Source: Bacillota bacterium | Lineage (GTDB): Bacteria > Bacillota > Clostridia > Acetivibrionales > DSM-1351 | DNA length: 64,000 nucleotides | Assembly: GCA_023391425.1 (NCBI GenBank) | Contig: JAEWAX010000058.1 | Coordinates: 33,844 to 97,843, forward strand | Reading direction: 5' to 3' | Shown: piece by piece, positions 34,116 to 43,642 of the stretch | How the letters are laid out: each line of letters opens with the position of its first letter | Numbering within the stretch: the first letter of the stretch is position 1 | Translations under genes and position numbers: made by a program | Notes under the pieces: generated by a model | Told to the model about the DNA's origin: nothing | Seen by the model: only the letters and a program-made list of their open reading frames with translations | Database searches by the model: none

Positions 34116-34931
34116 ATGGACAAAATCCAACGAAATGAAAGACTTACTGTAATAATGAAAACATTATGTGATAATCCAAACAAAGTATTTACTTTAGGAT
34201 ACTTTTCTGGAATGTTCGGTTCTGCAAAATCTACTATCAGTGAAGATTTAGACTTTTTGCAAAAGACTTTCGAAAAGAATTCTTTGGGAAATATTAGTAC
34301 TATTTCTGGTGCTTCAGGTGGAGTAAAATACATTCCTTTTATGAATCAGCATGATATTCAGATAACACTTTCTGAGCTTGCAAGGGAGTTGTCAAATCCA
34401 GATAGATTATTACCCGGTGGCTATATCTATGTCCTTGATATTATATATAACCCAGAATGGGTAAACAAGATTGCTATGATGTTTGCCAGTAAATTTTTCG
34501 ATTTGGAATTAGATTACGTTATCACAGTTGAGACTAAAGGAATTCCCCTGGCCTATGCGACAGCTCAGTACTTAGATGTACCATTAGTTATTGTAAGACA
34601 TTATAATGTTGCTACCGATGGAGCATCAGTGAATATTAACTATGTTTCAGGATCAGCTAAAAAAATACAGACTATGGTATTACCTATGAAGTCTTTAAAG
34701 AAAAACTCTAAAATATTATTTATTGATGACTTCATGAAAGGTGGAGGAACTTCAAAAGGAATCATTGAGCTAGCAAACCAATTTGAAAGTGAGGTAACTG
34801 GCATAGGAGTTCTTATTGAAACTAATCAACCAGAAAAGAAATTAGTGGAAAATTATTATTCATTAGTGACACTAAACACCTGCTTGGAGTTACAAGAAAA
34901 TACAACAATTGACATAAAACCAAGCGTTTAG
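34116..34931 (+). CDS. purR: Purine operon repressor PurR (phosphoribosyltransferase fold)
   Basis: A 271-residue regulator of the Bacillus PurR family, which represses purine genes when PRPP is low. ATG 34116 follows GTGGGGAG. The N-terminal winged helix (about 1-75) has FTLGYFSGMFGSAKSTISEDLDFL. The phosphoribosyltransferase domain has the PRPP loop FIDDFMKGGGTSKGI and a flexible-loop segment VNINYVSGSAKKIQTMVLP. It is not the LacI-type PurR of enterics. It precedes spoVG and glmU-prs, as in Bacillus, although yabJ is absent. Confidence 0.95.
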   Translation: MDKIQRNERLTVIMKTLCDNPNKVFTLGYFSGMFGSAKSTISEDLDFLQKTFEKNSLGNISTISGASGGVKYIPFMNQHDIQITLSELARELSNPDRLLPGGYIYVLDIIYNPEWVNKIAMMFASKFFDLELDYVITVETKGIPLAYATAQYLDVPLVIVRHYNVATDGASVNINYVSGSAKKIQTMVLPMKSLKKNSKILFIDDFMKGGGTSKGIIELANQFESEVTGIGVLIETNQPEKKLVENYYSLVTLNTCLELQENTTIDIKPSV

Positions 34932-35059
34932 AAAAATTTACCAACTATTATGTAGCAAAAACTAAAAAAATGTAAAAAAATATATGAAAAAGAAGGAAAA
35001 TTTGCATAAATGGCGAATATTAGACACAACACATAATATTTCTTGGAGGTCTTGCCATT

Positions 35060-35311
35060 ATGGAAATTACAGACATTAGAATTAGAAAAATTGATACAGA
35101 AGGGAAAATGAAGGCAGTCGTTTCTGTAACTTTTGACAATGAGTTTGTTGTACATGATATTAAAATTATAGAAAGCCAGAATGGTTTATTCATGGCTATG
35201 CCAAGTAGAAAAACACCTGATGGCGAATTTAGGGATATTGCACATCCAATAAATGCGCAAACAAGAGAAAAGCTTCAGAGTGCTATTCTAGAAAGCTTTC
35301 AAAATTCATAA
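35060..35311 (+). CDS. spoVG: SpoVG regulatory protein
   Basis: An 83-residue protein of the SpoVG family, a nucleic-acid-binding regulator affecting septation and sporulation in Gram-positives. Canonical sequence [11 protein letters not shown], then [31 protein letters not shown] and HPI. Slightly shorter than the 97 residues of Bacillus, lacking only the acidic tail. ATG 35060 follows TTGGAGGTC. A terminator at 35338 closes the unit before glmU. Confidence 0.96.
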   Translation: MEITDIRIRKIDTEGKMKAVVSVTFDNEFVVHDIKIIESQNGLFMAMPSRKTPDGEFRDIAHPINAQTREKLQSAILESFQNS

Positions 35312-35337
35312 CAAGGATTCAAGGATATTTTGAAAAG

Positions 35338-35364
35338 GATACTTTTAACAAGTATCTTTTTTTA
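35338..35364 (+). terminator. Rho-independent terminator after spoVG
   Basis: GATACTT (35338-35344)/AAGTATC (35350-35356), flanked by AAAA upstream and followed by a seven-T run. Confidence 0.75.
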
Positions 35365-35521
35365 TTGGTAGTAAAATGATATTTAACCTATAAATTTAAG
35401 AATAAAAAAGATGTACAACTTATTTAAAATAAATGGAGAATATTTAGTAATAGTAATGGGTTGAAATTATTTCGCAAAAATGAGAGAATATAACCTGTAA
35501 AATACAGTGGGGGCTTTAACG

Positions 35522-36691
35522 ATGAATATGAATTTAGGATTAATCATTTCCGATAATAATAATTGTGCTTTTAAATCTAAAAGCATTAAAGAAAGCCATA
35601 ATGTATTAGGACAAAGTGTCCAACAATGGTCAACTATGGCATTAGAGGAAATTACTAAAAACATAGAATCCATTTCATTTGAAGATTTAGATAAATGTAA
35701 AGAGATTCTTTGCCGGCACGAGCAAGTTATTATTAACTGGGCAGACCAGCCTTTGATAATGACTGAGACAATAAAACAGCTTTTACAAATGCACGCTGCT
35801 CAGGATAACAGTGCTACAGCTATAGTTGCATGTAGTGGAGAAGCAGTAGTTTATGTTTTTAATTGTAACGTATTACTCCAAAAGCTAAATGAGCTTGGTA
35901 CTTTAAACCTTTCCAGGGACGTTTTGAAACATATTTTCCAATCGATAAAAAATAAAAATAAAAGTGTATATGAGGGTAACCAATTTGTAGTAGTAAAGGA
36001 TAGAGTAGCTCTTTCTTTGGCGACTGCAGAAATTAGAACTCGAATAATTAATGAAATTATGCTTTCTGGCGTTACAGTTGTTGACCCAACATCCACATAT
36101 ATTGATGTGAATGTTGAAATAGGTGAGGATACAGTTATTTTACCAAATACCATACTTGAGGGAAATACAGCTATCGGGGAAGATTGCATTATTGGTCCAA
36201 ACTCAAGAATTACCAATTGCAATATTGGAAATAATGTAGAGGTAGCTAACTCGGTTGCTATTGATAGCTCTATTGGAGATGAAACTCACGTTGGTCCATT
36301 TGCATATTTGAGACCTGGAAGTGTAGTAGGTAGTAAAGTAAAAATTGGTGATTTTGTAGAGATTAAGAAATCAATTATTGGCGATAGAACAAAAATTTCA
36401 CATTTGACATATGTTGGTGACGCTGAGATAGGCAAAAATGTAAATATGGGCTGTGGAGTTGTAGTTGTAAATTATGATGGTAAGCACAAGAATAAAACTG
36501 TAGTTGAAGACAATTGCTTTATTGGATGTAATACCAATTTAGTTTCACCTGTGGTTGTTCACAAAGATGCTTATACTGCTGCGGGTTCTACAATTACAGA
36601 TGATGTTCCAGAAAATTCTTTAGCCATAGCTCGTGAACGTCAAGTGGTTAAGGAAGATTGGGTTACAAAGAAAGGCCTAAAAAGTGAATAA
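35522..36691 (+). CDS. glmU: GlmU-like protein: intact acetyltransferase, degenerate uridyltransferase
   Basis: A 389-residue protein in the glmU position, against about 455 usual. ATG 35522 follows GTGGGGG. The left-handed beta-helix (about 165-385) is complete: LRPGSVVG, catalytic His294 in ISHLTYVGDAEIG, NYDG (Asn317-Tyr318), and an ALAIxR-like end SLAIARERQVVKEDW. It should acetylate GlcN-1-P from acetyl-CoA. The N-terminal domain, normally opening with LAAGxGTRMxSxxPKVLH, reads LIISDNNNCAFKSKSIKE instead. The nucleotide-binding glycine/arginine loop and the PKVLH lysine are gone, and the domain is about 65 residues short. UTP transfer is therefore unlikely; another pyrophosphorylase would be needed for UDP-GlcNAc. 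Family and position are certain; loss of activity is inference. Confidence 0.9.
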   Translation: MNMNLGLIISDNNNCAFKSKSIKESHNVLGQSVQQWSTMALEEITKNIESISFEDLDKCKEILCRHEQVIINWADQPLIMTETIKQLLQMHAAQDNSATAIVACSGEAVVYVFNCNVLLQKLNELGTLNLSRDVLKHIFQSIKNKNKSVYEGNQFVVVKDRVALSLATAEIRTRIINEIMLSGVTVVDPTSTYIDVNVEIGEDTVILPNTILEGNTAIGEDCIIGPNSRITNCNIGNNVEVANSVAIDSSIGDETHVGPFAYLRPGSVVGSKVKIGDFVEIKKSIIGDRTKISHLTYVGDAEIGKNVNMGCGVVVVNYDGKHKNKTVVEDNCFIGCNTNLVSPVVVHKDAYTAAGSTITDDVPENSLAIARERQVVKEDWVTKKGLKSE

Positions 36692-36733
36692 TTTAAACAA
36701 ATAAAACTTGAGTGATTACAAAGGAGAGTCGAA

Positions 36734-37693
36734 ATGAATTTGCATGGAAAGGACATTAAAATATTTACAGGTAATTCAAATAGGGTTTTAGTTAATGAAA
36801 TCGCTGAAAAAATAGGAATTCCCGTAGGTATTGCAAGTGTTGGAGGGTTTAGTGATGGAGAGACTGCTGTAAACATCGGAGAGGTAGTAAGAGGCTCTGA
36901 CGTATTCATTATCCAGTCTACTTGCCAACCAGTGAATGACAATCTGATGGAACTTTTGGTTATGATTGATGCAATAAAAAGAGCTTCTGCTGGTAGAATT
37001 ACAGCGGTTATTCCATACTTTGGATATGCAAGACAGGATAGAAAGGCTCGAGCTCGAGACCCAATTTCAGCTAAACTAGTTGCAAATCTTATAACTACAG
37101 CTGGAGCAGATAGAATATTGACAATGGATTTACATGCTCCACAAATTCAAGGCTTTTTCGACATTCCAGTTGATCATCTTTTAGGATTACCAATAATAGC
37201 AGAATATTTAAAAGATAAGTTTGCAGGACATGATGATATAGTGATTGTTTCTCCTGATGTAGGCAGCGTAACAAGATCCAGAAAAGTGGCAGAAAGATTG
37301 GAATGCCCATTGGCTATAATAGATAAGCGCCGTCCAAAAGCAAATGTATCTGAAGTTATGAATATAATTGGTGATATCAAAAACAAGAAAGTTATACTTG
37401 TTGATGATTTAATAGATACAGCAGGAACTATTGTAAATGGAGCAAATGCCTTAATAGAAGCAGGTGCTAAGGAAGTTTATGCTTGTTGTACTCATGCAGT
37501 GCTTTCAGGGCCAGCTATTCAAAGGATTCAGGATTCAGCTATTAAAGAAATGGTAGTATTGAACACTATTACACTTAGTGAAGAAAAGAGAATTGATAAG
37601 ATAAAATCATTATCTGTTGCAACTGTTTTTGCAGAAGCTATAGAGAGAATATATGGAGACATATCAATTAGCACTTTGTTTACTCAGGTGTAA
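36734..37693 (+). CDS. prs: Ribose-phosphate pyrophosphokinase
   Basis: A 319-residue class I PRPP synthetase, making PRPP from ribose-5-phosphate and ATP for nucleotide, His and Trp synthesis. ATP-binding region [24 protein letters not shown]-binding loop [15 protein letters not shown], and [19 protein letters not shown] are canonical. ATG 36734 follows AAAGGAGAG. It lies 42 bp after glmU, the same order as in Bacillus, and ends in a strong terminator at 37722. Confidence 0.97.
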   Translation: MNLHGKDIKIFTGNSNRVLVNEIAEKIGIPVGIASVGGFSDGETAVNIGEVVRGSDVFIIQSTCQPVNDNLMELLVMIDAIKRASAGRITAVIPYFGYARQDRKARARDPISAKLVANLITTAGADRILTMDLHAPQIQGFFDIPVDHLLGLPIIAEYLKDKFAGHDDIVIVSPDVGSVTRSRKVAERLECPLAIIDKRRPKANVSEVMNIIGDIKNKKVILVDDLIDTAGTIVNGANALIEAGAKEVYACCTHAVLSGPAIQRIQDSAIKEMVVLNTITLSEEKRIDKIKSLSVATVFAEAIERIYGDISISTLFTQV

Positions 37694-37721
37694 CTAATAC
37701 ATTACTTTTGATTTTTTTTGG

Positions 37722-37748
37722 GGGCGGTTCTATAGGAACCGCCCTTTT
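37722..37748 (+). terminator. Rho-independent terminator after prs
   Basis: GGGCGGTTC (37722-37730)/GAACCGCCC (37736-37744), loop TATAG, then TTTT. It ends the glmU-prs unit. Confidence 0.9.
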
Positions 37749-37828
37749 AGACATATTTGAGTAAAGTAAAACGGGACTATGGATACAAATAAATAATAAT
37801 ACTATTTCGCAAGACTGGAGGTACTATT

Positions 37829-38398
37829 TTGGAAGATATATGCTTACTAATTGGACTGGGTAATCCCGGTAAGAACTATGAAAATACCAGACACAACGTT
37901 GGATTTGATACAATAGATTATCTCTCGCAAAAAAACAATATTAGACTTTCTAAGATTGGATTTAAAGCAGTATATGGTGAAGGTGAAATAGAGGGAATAA
38001 GAGTAATACTTCTTAAGCCGCAAACCTTTATGAACCTCAGTGGGGAGAGTGTTAGGGATATAGTAGCCTGGTACAAAATACCGTTGGAAAGGGTAATAAT
38101 TATTTATGACGATATTGATTTGGATGCGGGAAAAATACGAGTAAGACCCAAAGGAAGTTCAGGAACTCACAATGGTATGAAGTCTATAATATACCAACTT
38201 AAAGCAGAAGGATTTCCGAGGATAAGAATTGGCATAGGTCGTCCGCCAGAAAAGTGGGATCTAGCAGACTATGTGCTTAGCAAGTTTTCAAAAGAAGATA
38301 GGGAAATAATAGACCAAAGTATTCAAAAAGCAGCAGAAGCCGCTATAATGGTAGCAAAAAGTGGGCCAGAAAAAGCCATGAACTGTTACAATAAGTGA
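37829..38398 (+). CDS. pth: Peptidyl-tRNA hydrolase
   Basis: A 189-residue enzyme that releases peptides from prematurely dropped peptidyl-tRNA. TTG 37829 follows CTGGAGG, giving MEDICLLIGLGNPG. Catalytic His22 in TRHNVGF; KPQTFMNLSGESV and IIIYDDIDLDAGKIRVRPKGSSGTHNG are standard, with the second conserved Asp in YDDID. It precedes mfd as in Bacillus spoVC, separated here by a 361-bp gap filled by an inverted-repeat element. Confidence 0.96.
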   Translation: MEDICLLIGLGNPGKNYENTRHNVGFDTIDYLSQKNNIRLSKIGFKAVYGEGEIEGIRVILLKPQTFMNLSGESVRDIVAWYKIPLERVIIIYDDIDLDAGKIRVRPKGSSGTHNGMKSIIYQLKAEGFPRIRIGIGRPPEKWDLADYVLSKFSKEDREIIDQSIQKAAEAAIMVAKSGPEKAMNCYNK

Positions 38399-38449
38399 GT
38401 TTGGTGAGCATAAGTATGACAAATCTATTGAGAAAAATTAGTAGCTCAA

Positions 38450-38729
38450 CTTTCTCAGTTGCAATTTACTAATTAAAGCAGGGTGGTATATGTATCAAAT
38501 GGGAGGCGCATCAAAATTATTTGTTAAATTTGTTAGCGACAGAACGGGATTTTTACCGTCAAAATGGTAGGATGCCATTTTGAGCATCAACCCGAGCCAA
38601 GGATGGCGAGTTTGTGCGACGGTAAAAATCCTGTGATGAGCTATTACAAATTTTCAAATAATTTCGCTAAGCGCTCTCAGAGGATACATATACCAGCCTT
38701 GCGAGGGATATTGATTGTAACTGAGAAAG
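38450..38729 (+). repeat. Long inverted-repeat element B with conserved core, before mfd
   Basis: Outer arms CTTTCTCAGTTGCAAT (38450-38465)/ATTGTAACTGAGAAAG (38714-38729), then GGGTGGTATATGTATC (38481-38496)/GATACATATACCAGCC (38683-38698) and AAATTATTTG../..CAAATAATTT. Core stem ACGGGATTTTTACCG (38544-38558)/CGGTAAAAATCCTGT (38620-38634) encloses hairpin AAAATGGT/GCCATTTT and the loop GAGCATCAACCCGAG. The core matches element A while its stems differ by compensating changes; the outer arms are unrelated to A. It ends 30 nt before the mfd start. Confidence 0.8.
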
Positions 38730-38759
38730 CTGATTTTACAAAATTATTTGGAGGCAAGC

Positions 38760-41700
38760 ATGAACTTATTTACAGATCCTCTATTAAAATTAAATGAGTA
38801 TAACATTCTTTTGGAGTCTGTCCGTGAGAATAAGGGCACTATCTCAGTCATAGGGCCATCTGACTCACAGAAGGTCCATTTGATATACTCCTTGTGTACT
38901 CATGCCAAGGCTAGGGGTTTGTTTATAACATATAACGAAATTCAAGCTAGAAGGGCTTTTGAGGACTTCTCGTTGTTTCTAGGCGATGATGTTCTTTATT
39001 TCCCACCTAAAGAAACCATGCTTTATAATGTTGAGGCTAGAAGTAATGACCTTATTTATCAAAGAGTAAATGCACTTTTAAGGTGCATACAGGGTGACTA
39101 TAAAGTACTAGTTCTTCCAGCAGAGTCATTAATACAGATGATTTCTCCGATGAAGATATTCAAAGACGGGATTCTTAATTTACGAATTGGTACACAAATT
39201 GATTTAGATGAGTTCATATCAAAATTGGTATTATATGGATACGAAAGAGTTGAACTGGTAGAAGGAAAAGCACAATTTGCTGTTCGTGGCGGAATTATAG
39301 ATATATTTTCAATCAACAATGATCAGCCATTACGTATAGAGCTTTTTGATACAGAGGTAGATTCTATTAGATACTTTGATGCTACCATGCAGAGATCGAC
39401 GCAAGCAATAGATGAATGCAGAATAGCTCCTGCCAGAGATGTAGTATATGAGGAAGGTTCCAAGGAAGGAATCATCTCAAAAATAAAAAAAGATCTATCA
39501 GATTATGTGAAGAAACTAAATAAAAAGGATAATTCTGATATAAGTAATAGCATAATTAAGAGAGTTAACGAAGATATTGAAAAACTTATTGATAATCATT
39601 ATTTCGCAGGGATAGACAGATACCTGGCATATATTTTAGAAACTCCAGCGTCAGTTCTTGATTATATTGATAAAGATTCAATTGTAGTTTTAGATGAGAC
39701 ATTAAGAATTTCACAGAGAATTGAAAATATTGAGCTTGAACAAGATGAATTAGCAAAAAATATGCTTGAAAAAGGTGGAATGCTGCCGCGTGGAGCACAG
39801 TGGACCTATTCTATGGACTCTGTTCTGCAACATGTACAAAGTTTCAGAGCTATAACTTTGGCTACTATATCATCAAATAATTCATTGCTTCATCCCTATA
39901 ACCAAATTTCGATTCCATGTAAATCTGGGAATTCGTATCAAAATCACATAGAATTACTTGTTGATGATATAGAACACTTAAAAGAGAAGGATTACAAGGT
40001 TATCGTCCTCTCAGGACCTAGTGGGAGAGGACATAGATTAATTGAAACGCTTGCTACAAATAATATAGAGGCATACTATGTAGATAACTATGACAGAGAA
40101 CTGCAGGACAGAGAGGTTATTATAACTCATGGCAGTCTACAAAAAGGGTTTGAATATCCTACTATAGGTTTTGTAATAATAAGTGATAAAGAGGTATTTG
40201 GTCAGGATAAGAGAATTAAAAAGGCAAAATCAAAGCATGATGGCAATAAAATTAAGGCTTTTTCTGACTTAAATGTGGGCGACTTTGTTGTCCACCAAGC
40301 GCATGGAATAGGACAATATATAGGCATTGAAAAGCTTGCTGTAGGTGAAATTAAACGAGATTATCTTAAAATTAGATATCAGGAGAATGCTTTTTTATAT
40401 ATCCCGACAAATCAGCTTGACTTAATTCAGAAGTATATAGGCTCAGAAGGCAAAGCGCCAAAAGTAAATAAGCTTGGTGGCTCTGAATGGGCAAAGACAA
40501 AGAGCAGAGTAAAGGAGTCTTTAAGAGAACTCGCAGCTGAGTTGATAAAGCTTTATGCGCAGAGACAGTCTGCAAATGGATTCGTTTTTTCAAAGGATAC
40601 AGTTTGGCAAAGACAATTTGAAGAGTTATTTCCTTATGATGAAACAGATGACCAGCTTAAGTGTATTGATGAAATAAAAAAGGATATGGAATCTGATAAG
40701 CTTATGGATAGACTTCTTTGCGGAGATGTTGGATATGGCAAGACAGAGGTGGCAATCAGGGCTGTTTTTAAGGCTGTAATGGATGGAAAGCAGGTAGCTT
40801 ATCTGGTGCCTACAACAATATTAGCGCAGCAGCAGTATGAGAATTTCAAGAAGAGAATGAGTGATTTTCCAGTAACAGTAGATGTTATAAGCAGATTTAG
40901 AACGCAGACTGAGCAGAAAAAGATTATTAAGTCAGTAAAAAGTGGTAATGTAGACATATTAATTGGAACACATAGAATACTACAAAAAGATATCTTATTC
41001 AAGGATTTAGGATTGCTTGTAGTTGACGAGGAACAGAGGTTTGGCGTAACTCACAAGGAAAAGCTTAAAGCACTAAAACCTAATGTGGATGTGCTTACTT
41101 TGACGGCCACACCTATTCCTAGAACCTTACACATGTCCTTGGTGGGTATTAGGGACATAAGTGTTATAGAGGATCCACCAGAGGAACGGTATCCTGTACA
41201 AACATATGTTATGGAGCATAATCCTGAATTAATTAGGGACGGTATAGTTAGAGAAATTTCACGAAGCGGTCAGGTGTTCTATCTTTATAACAGAGTTAGA
41301 GGAATTGAACTTAAGGCAAATGAAATAAAGCAACTTGTGCCTGAGGCTAGGGTTGCAATTGCACATGGACAAATGAATGAGAAAGAGCTCGAAGATGTAA
41401 TGTACAGCTTTATAAATGGAGAGTATGATGTGCTTGTATGCACAACAATTATAGAATCTGGACTAGACATGCCCAATGTTAACACTATTGTAGTTGAAGA
41501 TGCAGACAGAATGGGTCTTTCTCAGCTATACCAAATAAGAGGCAGAGTTGGACGCTCAAATAGACTAGCCTATGCGTACATTACTTACAAAAGGGATAAG
41601 GCACTATCTGAGGTCGCAGAAAAAAGGCTTCAGGCAATTAAAGAGTTTACTGAATTTGGTTCTGGTTTTAGAATAGCAATGCGTGATTTGGAAATTAGAG

Positions 41701-42284
41701 GAGCGGGTAATTTATTGGGATCTGAGCAGCATGGACATATGGAAACAGTAGGATATGAGATGTATTGCAAGCTACTTGAGGAAGCTGTTCATGAGCAAAG
41801 TGGTGATAATATTGACATAATTGATGAAGAAATATCTATTGATTTGAATATAAATGCGTATATTGATGATGATTACATTAAATCTGAAGAGCTAAAAATT
41901 GATATGTATAAAAAGATAGCAGCTATTGCCGATGAGAATGACGTTATTGATATAAAAGATGAGCTTATAGATAGATATGGAGATATTCCTGAGGAAGTTG
42001 ATAATTTGATGGATATAGCATATATTAAGATGCTCGCTAAGGAGTGTAGATTTACTAGTGTTCAACAAAAGGATGATACAATTATTTGTCAATTAAGCAA
42101 GTCTTCATCAAAAGTATCATTATACCTTGGAAAGCTGATGGATAAATACCCCAGAAGGATTATGTTTAATGCTAGCAGTAGCCCATATATTACCTTTAGA
42201 CTCAATAATACTAATGGAAAAGACATTTTGGCAAATATTAAGATTTTATTACATGACATTATTAAATTGCAGTATTCTGAATAA
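38760..42284 (+). CDS. mfd: Transcription-repair coupling factor Mfd
   Basis: A 1174-residue ATP-dependent translocase that displaces stalled RNA polymerase and recruits UvrA. ATG 38760 follows TTGGAGGC. The N-terminal UvrB-like part is followed by the RNAP-interacting domain beginning near VGDFVVHQAHGIGQYIGIE, and a RecG-like motor with Walker A GDVGYGKT (655-662) and DEEQ (756-759). Further motor motifs are TATPIPRTL, ESGLDMPNVN and QIRGRVGRS. The C-terminal TRCF domain is complete. Length is normal. Confidence 0.97.
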   Translation: MNLFTDPLLKLNEYNILLESVRENKGTISVIGPSDSQKVHLIYSLCTHAKARGLFITYNEIQARRAFEDFSLFLGDDVLYFPPKETMLYNVEARSNDLIYQRVNALLRCIQGDYKVLVLPAESLIQMISPMKIFKDGILNLRIGTQIDLDEFISKLVLYGYERVELVEGKAQFAVRGGIIDIFSINNDQPLRIELFDTEVDSIRYFDATMQRSTQAIDECRIAPARDVVYEEGSKEGIISKIKKDLSDYVKKLNKKDNSDISNSIIKRVNEDIEKLIDNHYFAGIDRYLAYILETPASVLDYIDKDSIVVLDETLRISQRIENIELEQDELAKNMLEKGGMLPRGAQWTYSMDSVLQHVQSFRAITLATISSNNSLLHPYNQISIPCKSGNSYQNHIELLVDDIEHLKEKDYKVIVLSGPSGRGHRLIETLATNNIEAYYVDNYDRELQDREVIITHGSLQKGFEYPTIGFVIISDKEVFGQDKRIKKAKSKHDGNKIKAFSDLNVGDFVVHQAHGIGQYIGIEKLAVGEIKRDYLKIRYQENAFLYIPTNQLDLIQKYIGSEGKAPKVNKLGGSEWAKTKSRVKESLRELAAELIKLYAQRQSANGFVFSKDTVWQRQFEELFPYDETDDQLKCIDEIKKDMESDKLMDRLLCGDVGYGKTEVAIRAVFKAVMDGKQVAYLVPTTILAQQQYENFKKRMSDFPVTVDVISRFRTQTEQKKIIKSVKSGNVDILIGTHRILQKDILFKDLGLLVVDEEQRFGVTHKEKLKALKPNVDVLTLTATPIPRTLHMSLVGIRDISVIEDPPEERYPVQTYVMEHNPELIRDGIVREISRSGQVFYLYNRVRGIELKANEIKQLVPEARVAIAHGQMNEKELEDVMYSFINGEYDVLVCTTIIESGLDMPNVNTIVVEDADRMGLSQLYQIRGRVGRSNRLAYAYITYKRDKALSEVAEKRLQAIKEFTEFGSGFRIAMRDLEIRGAGNLLGSEQHGHMETVGYEMYCKLLEEAVHEQSGDNIDIIDEEISIDLNINAYIDDDYIKSEELKIDMYKKIAAIADENDVIDIKDELIDRYGDIPEEVDNLMDIAYIKMLAKECRFTSVQQKDDTIICQLSKSSSKVSLYLGKLMDKYPRRIMFNASSSPYITFRLNNTNGKDILANIKILLHDIIKLQYSE

Positions 42285-42363
42285 TTGAATATAATTGTCT
42301 ATAGTGGTGCAATGTACAGTTTGCGAGAAATATCAAATAATATATTATGGGGAGCGATTACCT

Positions 42364-43473
42364 TTGGAAAATGAAAATGCAAAAGTAAAGAAGACATCAA
42401 AAGGCTTAATTATTGGGATAGCTGTTGCAGTTGTTATCGTTATAATTGGTATAGTACTATTTATACTGAAGCCATGGTCTGCAGGATATGTAGCATCGAT
42501 TGATAATCAAAAGATAACAACACAGGAATATACAGTTTTCTCTAAGTTTAACATGAGCCAATTTTTATCAAATATTCAAAACAATACTACAACAGCTGAT
42601 AAGTATGATTGGAGTCAAAAGGTTAATGGTGAGACTGCAAAAGATCAAGTCAAAAAAAGTACATTGGATAATATTCAAGAATTTAAAATACAGTTGGCTA
42701 AGGCCAAAGAAGCTGGTATTACACTAACAGATGAAGAGAAGAAAAAAAGCGATGAGACAATTGATTCTTCTCTTGGTACAAGTGGTAATAAAGCCGATGC
42801 TGAAGCTGCCTTTGAGACACAGTATGGTGTGTCATTATCAGAATATAAGGAAATTTATAGGAATCTTGTTTTAACTCAGAAATATTTCAATTCAGAGCGC
42901 ACTAAAAGTAAAGTATCAGTTACTGAGGATGAAATAAAGAAATATTACGATGATAATAAGACTAGTTTCGATAAAGTAACTATATCCCACATAGTAATTT
43001 CAACAGTAGATAGTAATGGTCAGTCAGTTAGTGAAAGTAAAAAGAGCGAAGCAAAAAAGAAAGCACAAGATTTAGTAGAAAAGATAAAAGCTGGTGCAGA
43101 TATTAAAGCACTAGCAAAGGAAAATTCAACTAGCACAAGTTCCACCGATAATAGTGAACTCACCTTCTCAAAAGGACAGTTGAGCCAACAATATCCAGTT
43201 CTGGCTGGTTTAGAAAATTGGGCTTTTGAGAATAAAGCTGGAGATGTTGGTATTGTTGAAGCTGCTTATGGCTTTGATGTTGTAAAATTAGAAAAACGTG
43301 CAGAAACACCATATGCTGACATGAAGGAAGATATAAAATCTTCTTTAGAATATGGAAAATTTTCTAAAGAGTTCAATGATAAGCTGGAAAGTTGGAAGAA
43401 AGAGAAGCGATTTGAGATTGTGAAAAATAATAGCGTTATAGAAAAAACAGACTTGAATATATACAAGGTATAA
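42364..43473 (+). CDS. Parvulin-type peptidyl-prolyl isomerase, PrsA/SurA-like, membrane-anchored
   Basis: A 369-residue extracytoplasmic foldase. TTG 42364 (MENENAKVKKTSKG) is chosen because GGGGAG lies 9 nt upstream; an ORF extension to 42295 has no site. A single N-terminal membrane helix (about 13-36) anchors it, rather than a lipid as in Bacillus PrsA. A SurA-like helical region follows, then the PPIC domain (about 200-305) with ISHIVIST, LAKENSTSTSSTDN, GDVGIVEAAYGFDVVKL. It lies between mfd and spoVT and ends at a terminator embedded in a tandem repeat. Confidence 0.88.
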   Translation: MENENAKVKKTSKGLIIGIAVAVVIVIIGIVLFILKPWSAGYVASIDNQKITTQEYTVFSKFNMSQFLSNIQNNTTTADKYDWSQKVNGETAKDQVKKSTLDNIQEFKIQLAKAKEAGITLTDEEKKKSDETIDSSLGTSGNKADAEAAFETQYGVSLSEYKEIYRNLVLTQKYFNSERTKSKVSVTEDEIKKYYDDNKTSFDKVTISHIVISTVDSNGQSVSESKKSEAKKKAQDLVEKIKAGADIKALAKENSTSTSSTDNSELTFSKGQLSQQYPVLAGLENWAFENKAGDVGIVEAAYGFDVVKLEKRAETPYADMKEDIKSSLEYGKFSKEFNDKLESWKKEKRFEIVKNNSVIEKTDLNIYKV

Positions 43474-43480
43474 TTATTTT

Positions 43481-43535
43481 ATAGATAAAAAGAATCACAA
43501 TAGATAAAAAGAATCACAGATGTGGTTCTTTTTTT
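43481..43535 (+). terminator. Terminator within a 19-nt tandem repeat
   Basis: ATAGATAAAAAGAATCACA occurs twice back to back (43481-43499, 43500-43518). The second copy forms a stem, AAAAAGAATCAC/GTGGTTCTTTTT (one G-U), followed by T-rich sequence, ending the prsA-like gene. Confidence 0.8.
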
Positions 43536-43642
43536 TATAGCATAATAATGGTTGCTATCAATTGAGTTACCAATTATGTATAAAAAATCATCAACATTAC
43601 AATACTAAGACTAAAATAACCTATTAAGGAGGTAATATTAAA

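Noticed and set aside
38564..38797. A 77-codon gene overlapping the mfd start
   Set aside because: It is the translation of element B in one frame and runs into mfd; no ribosome site.
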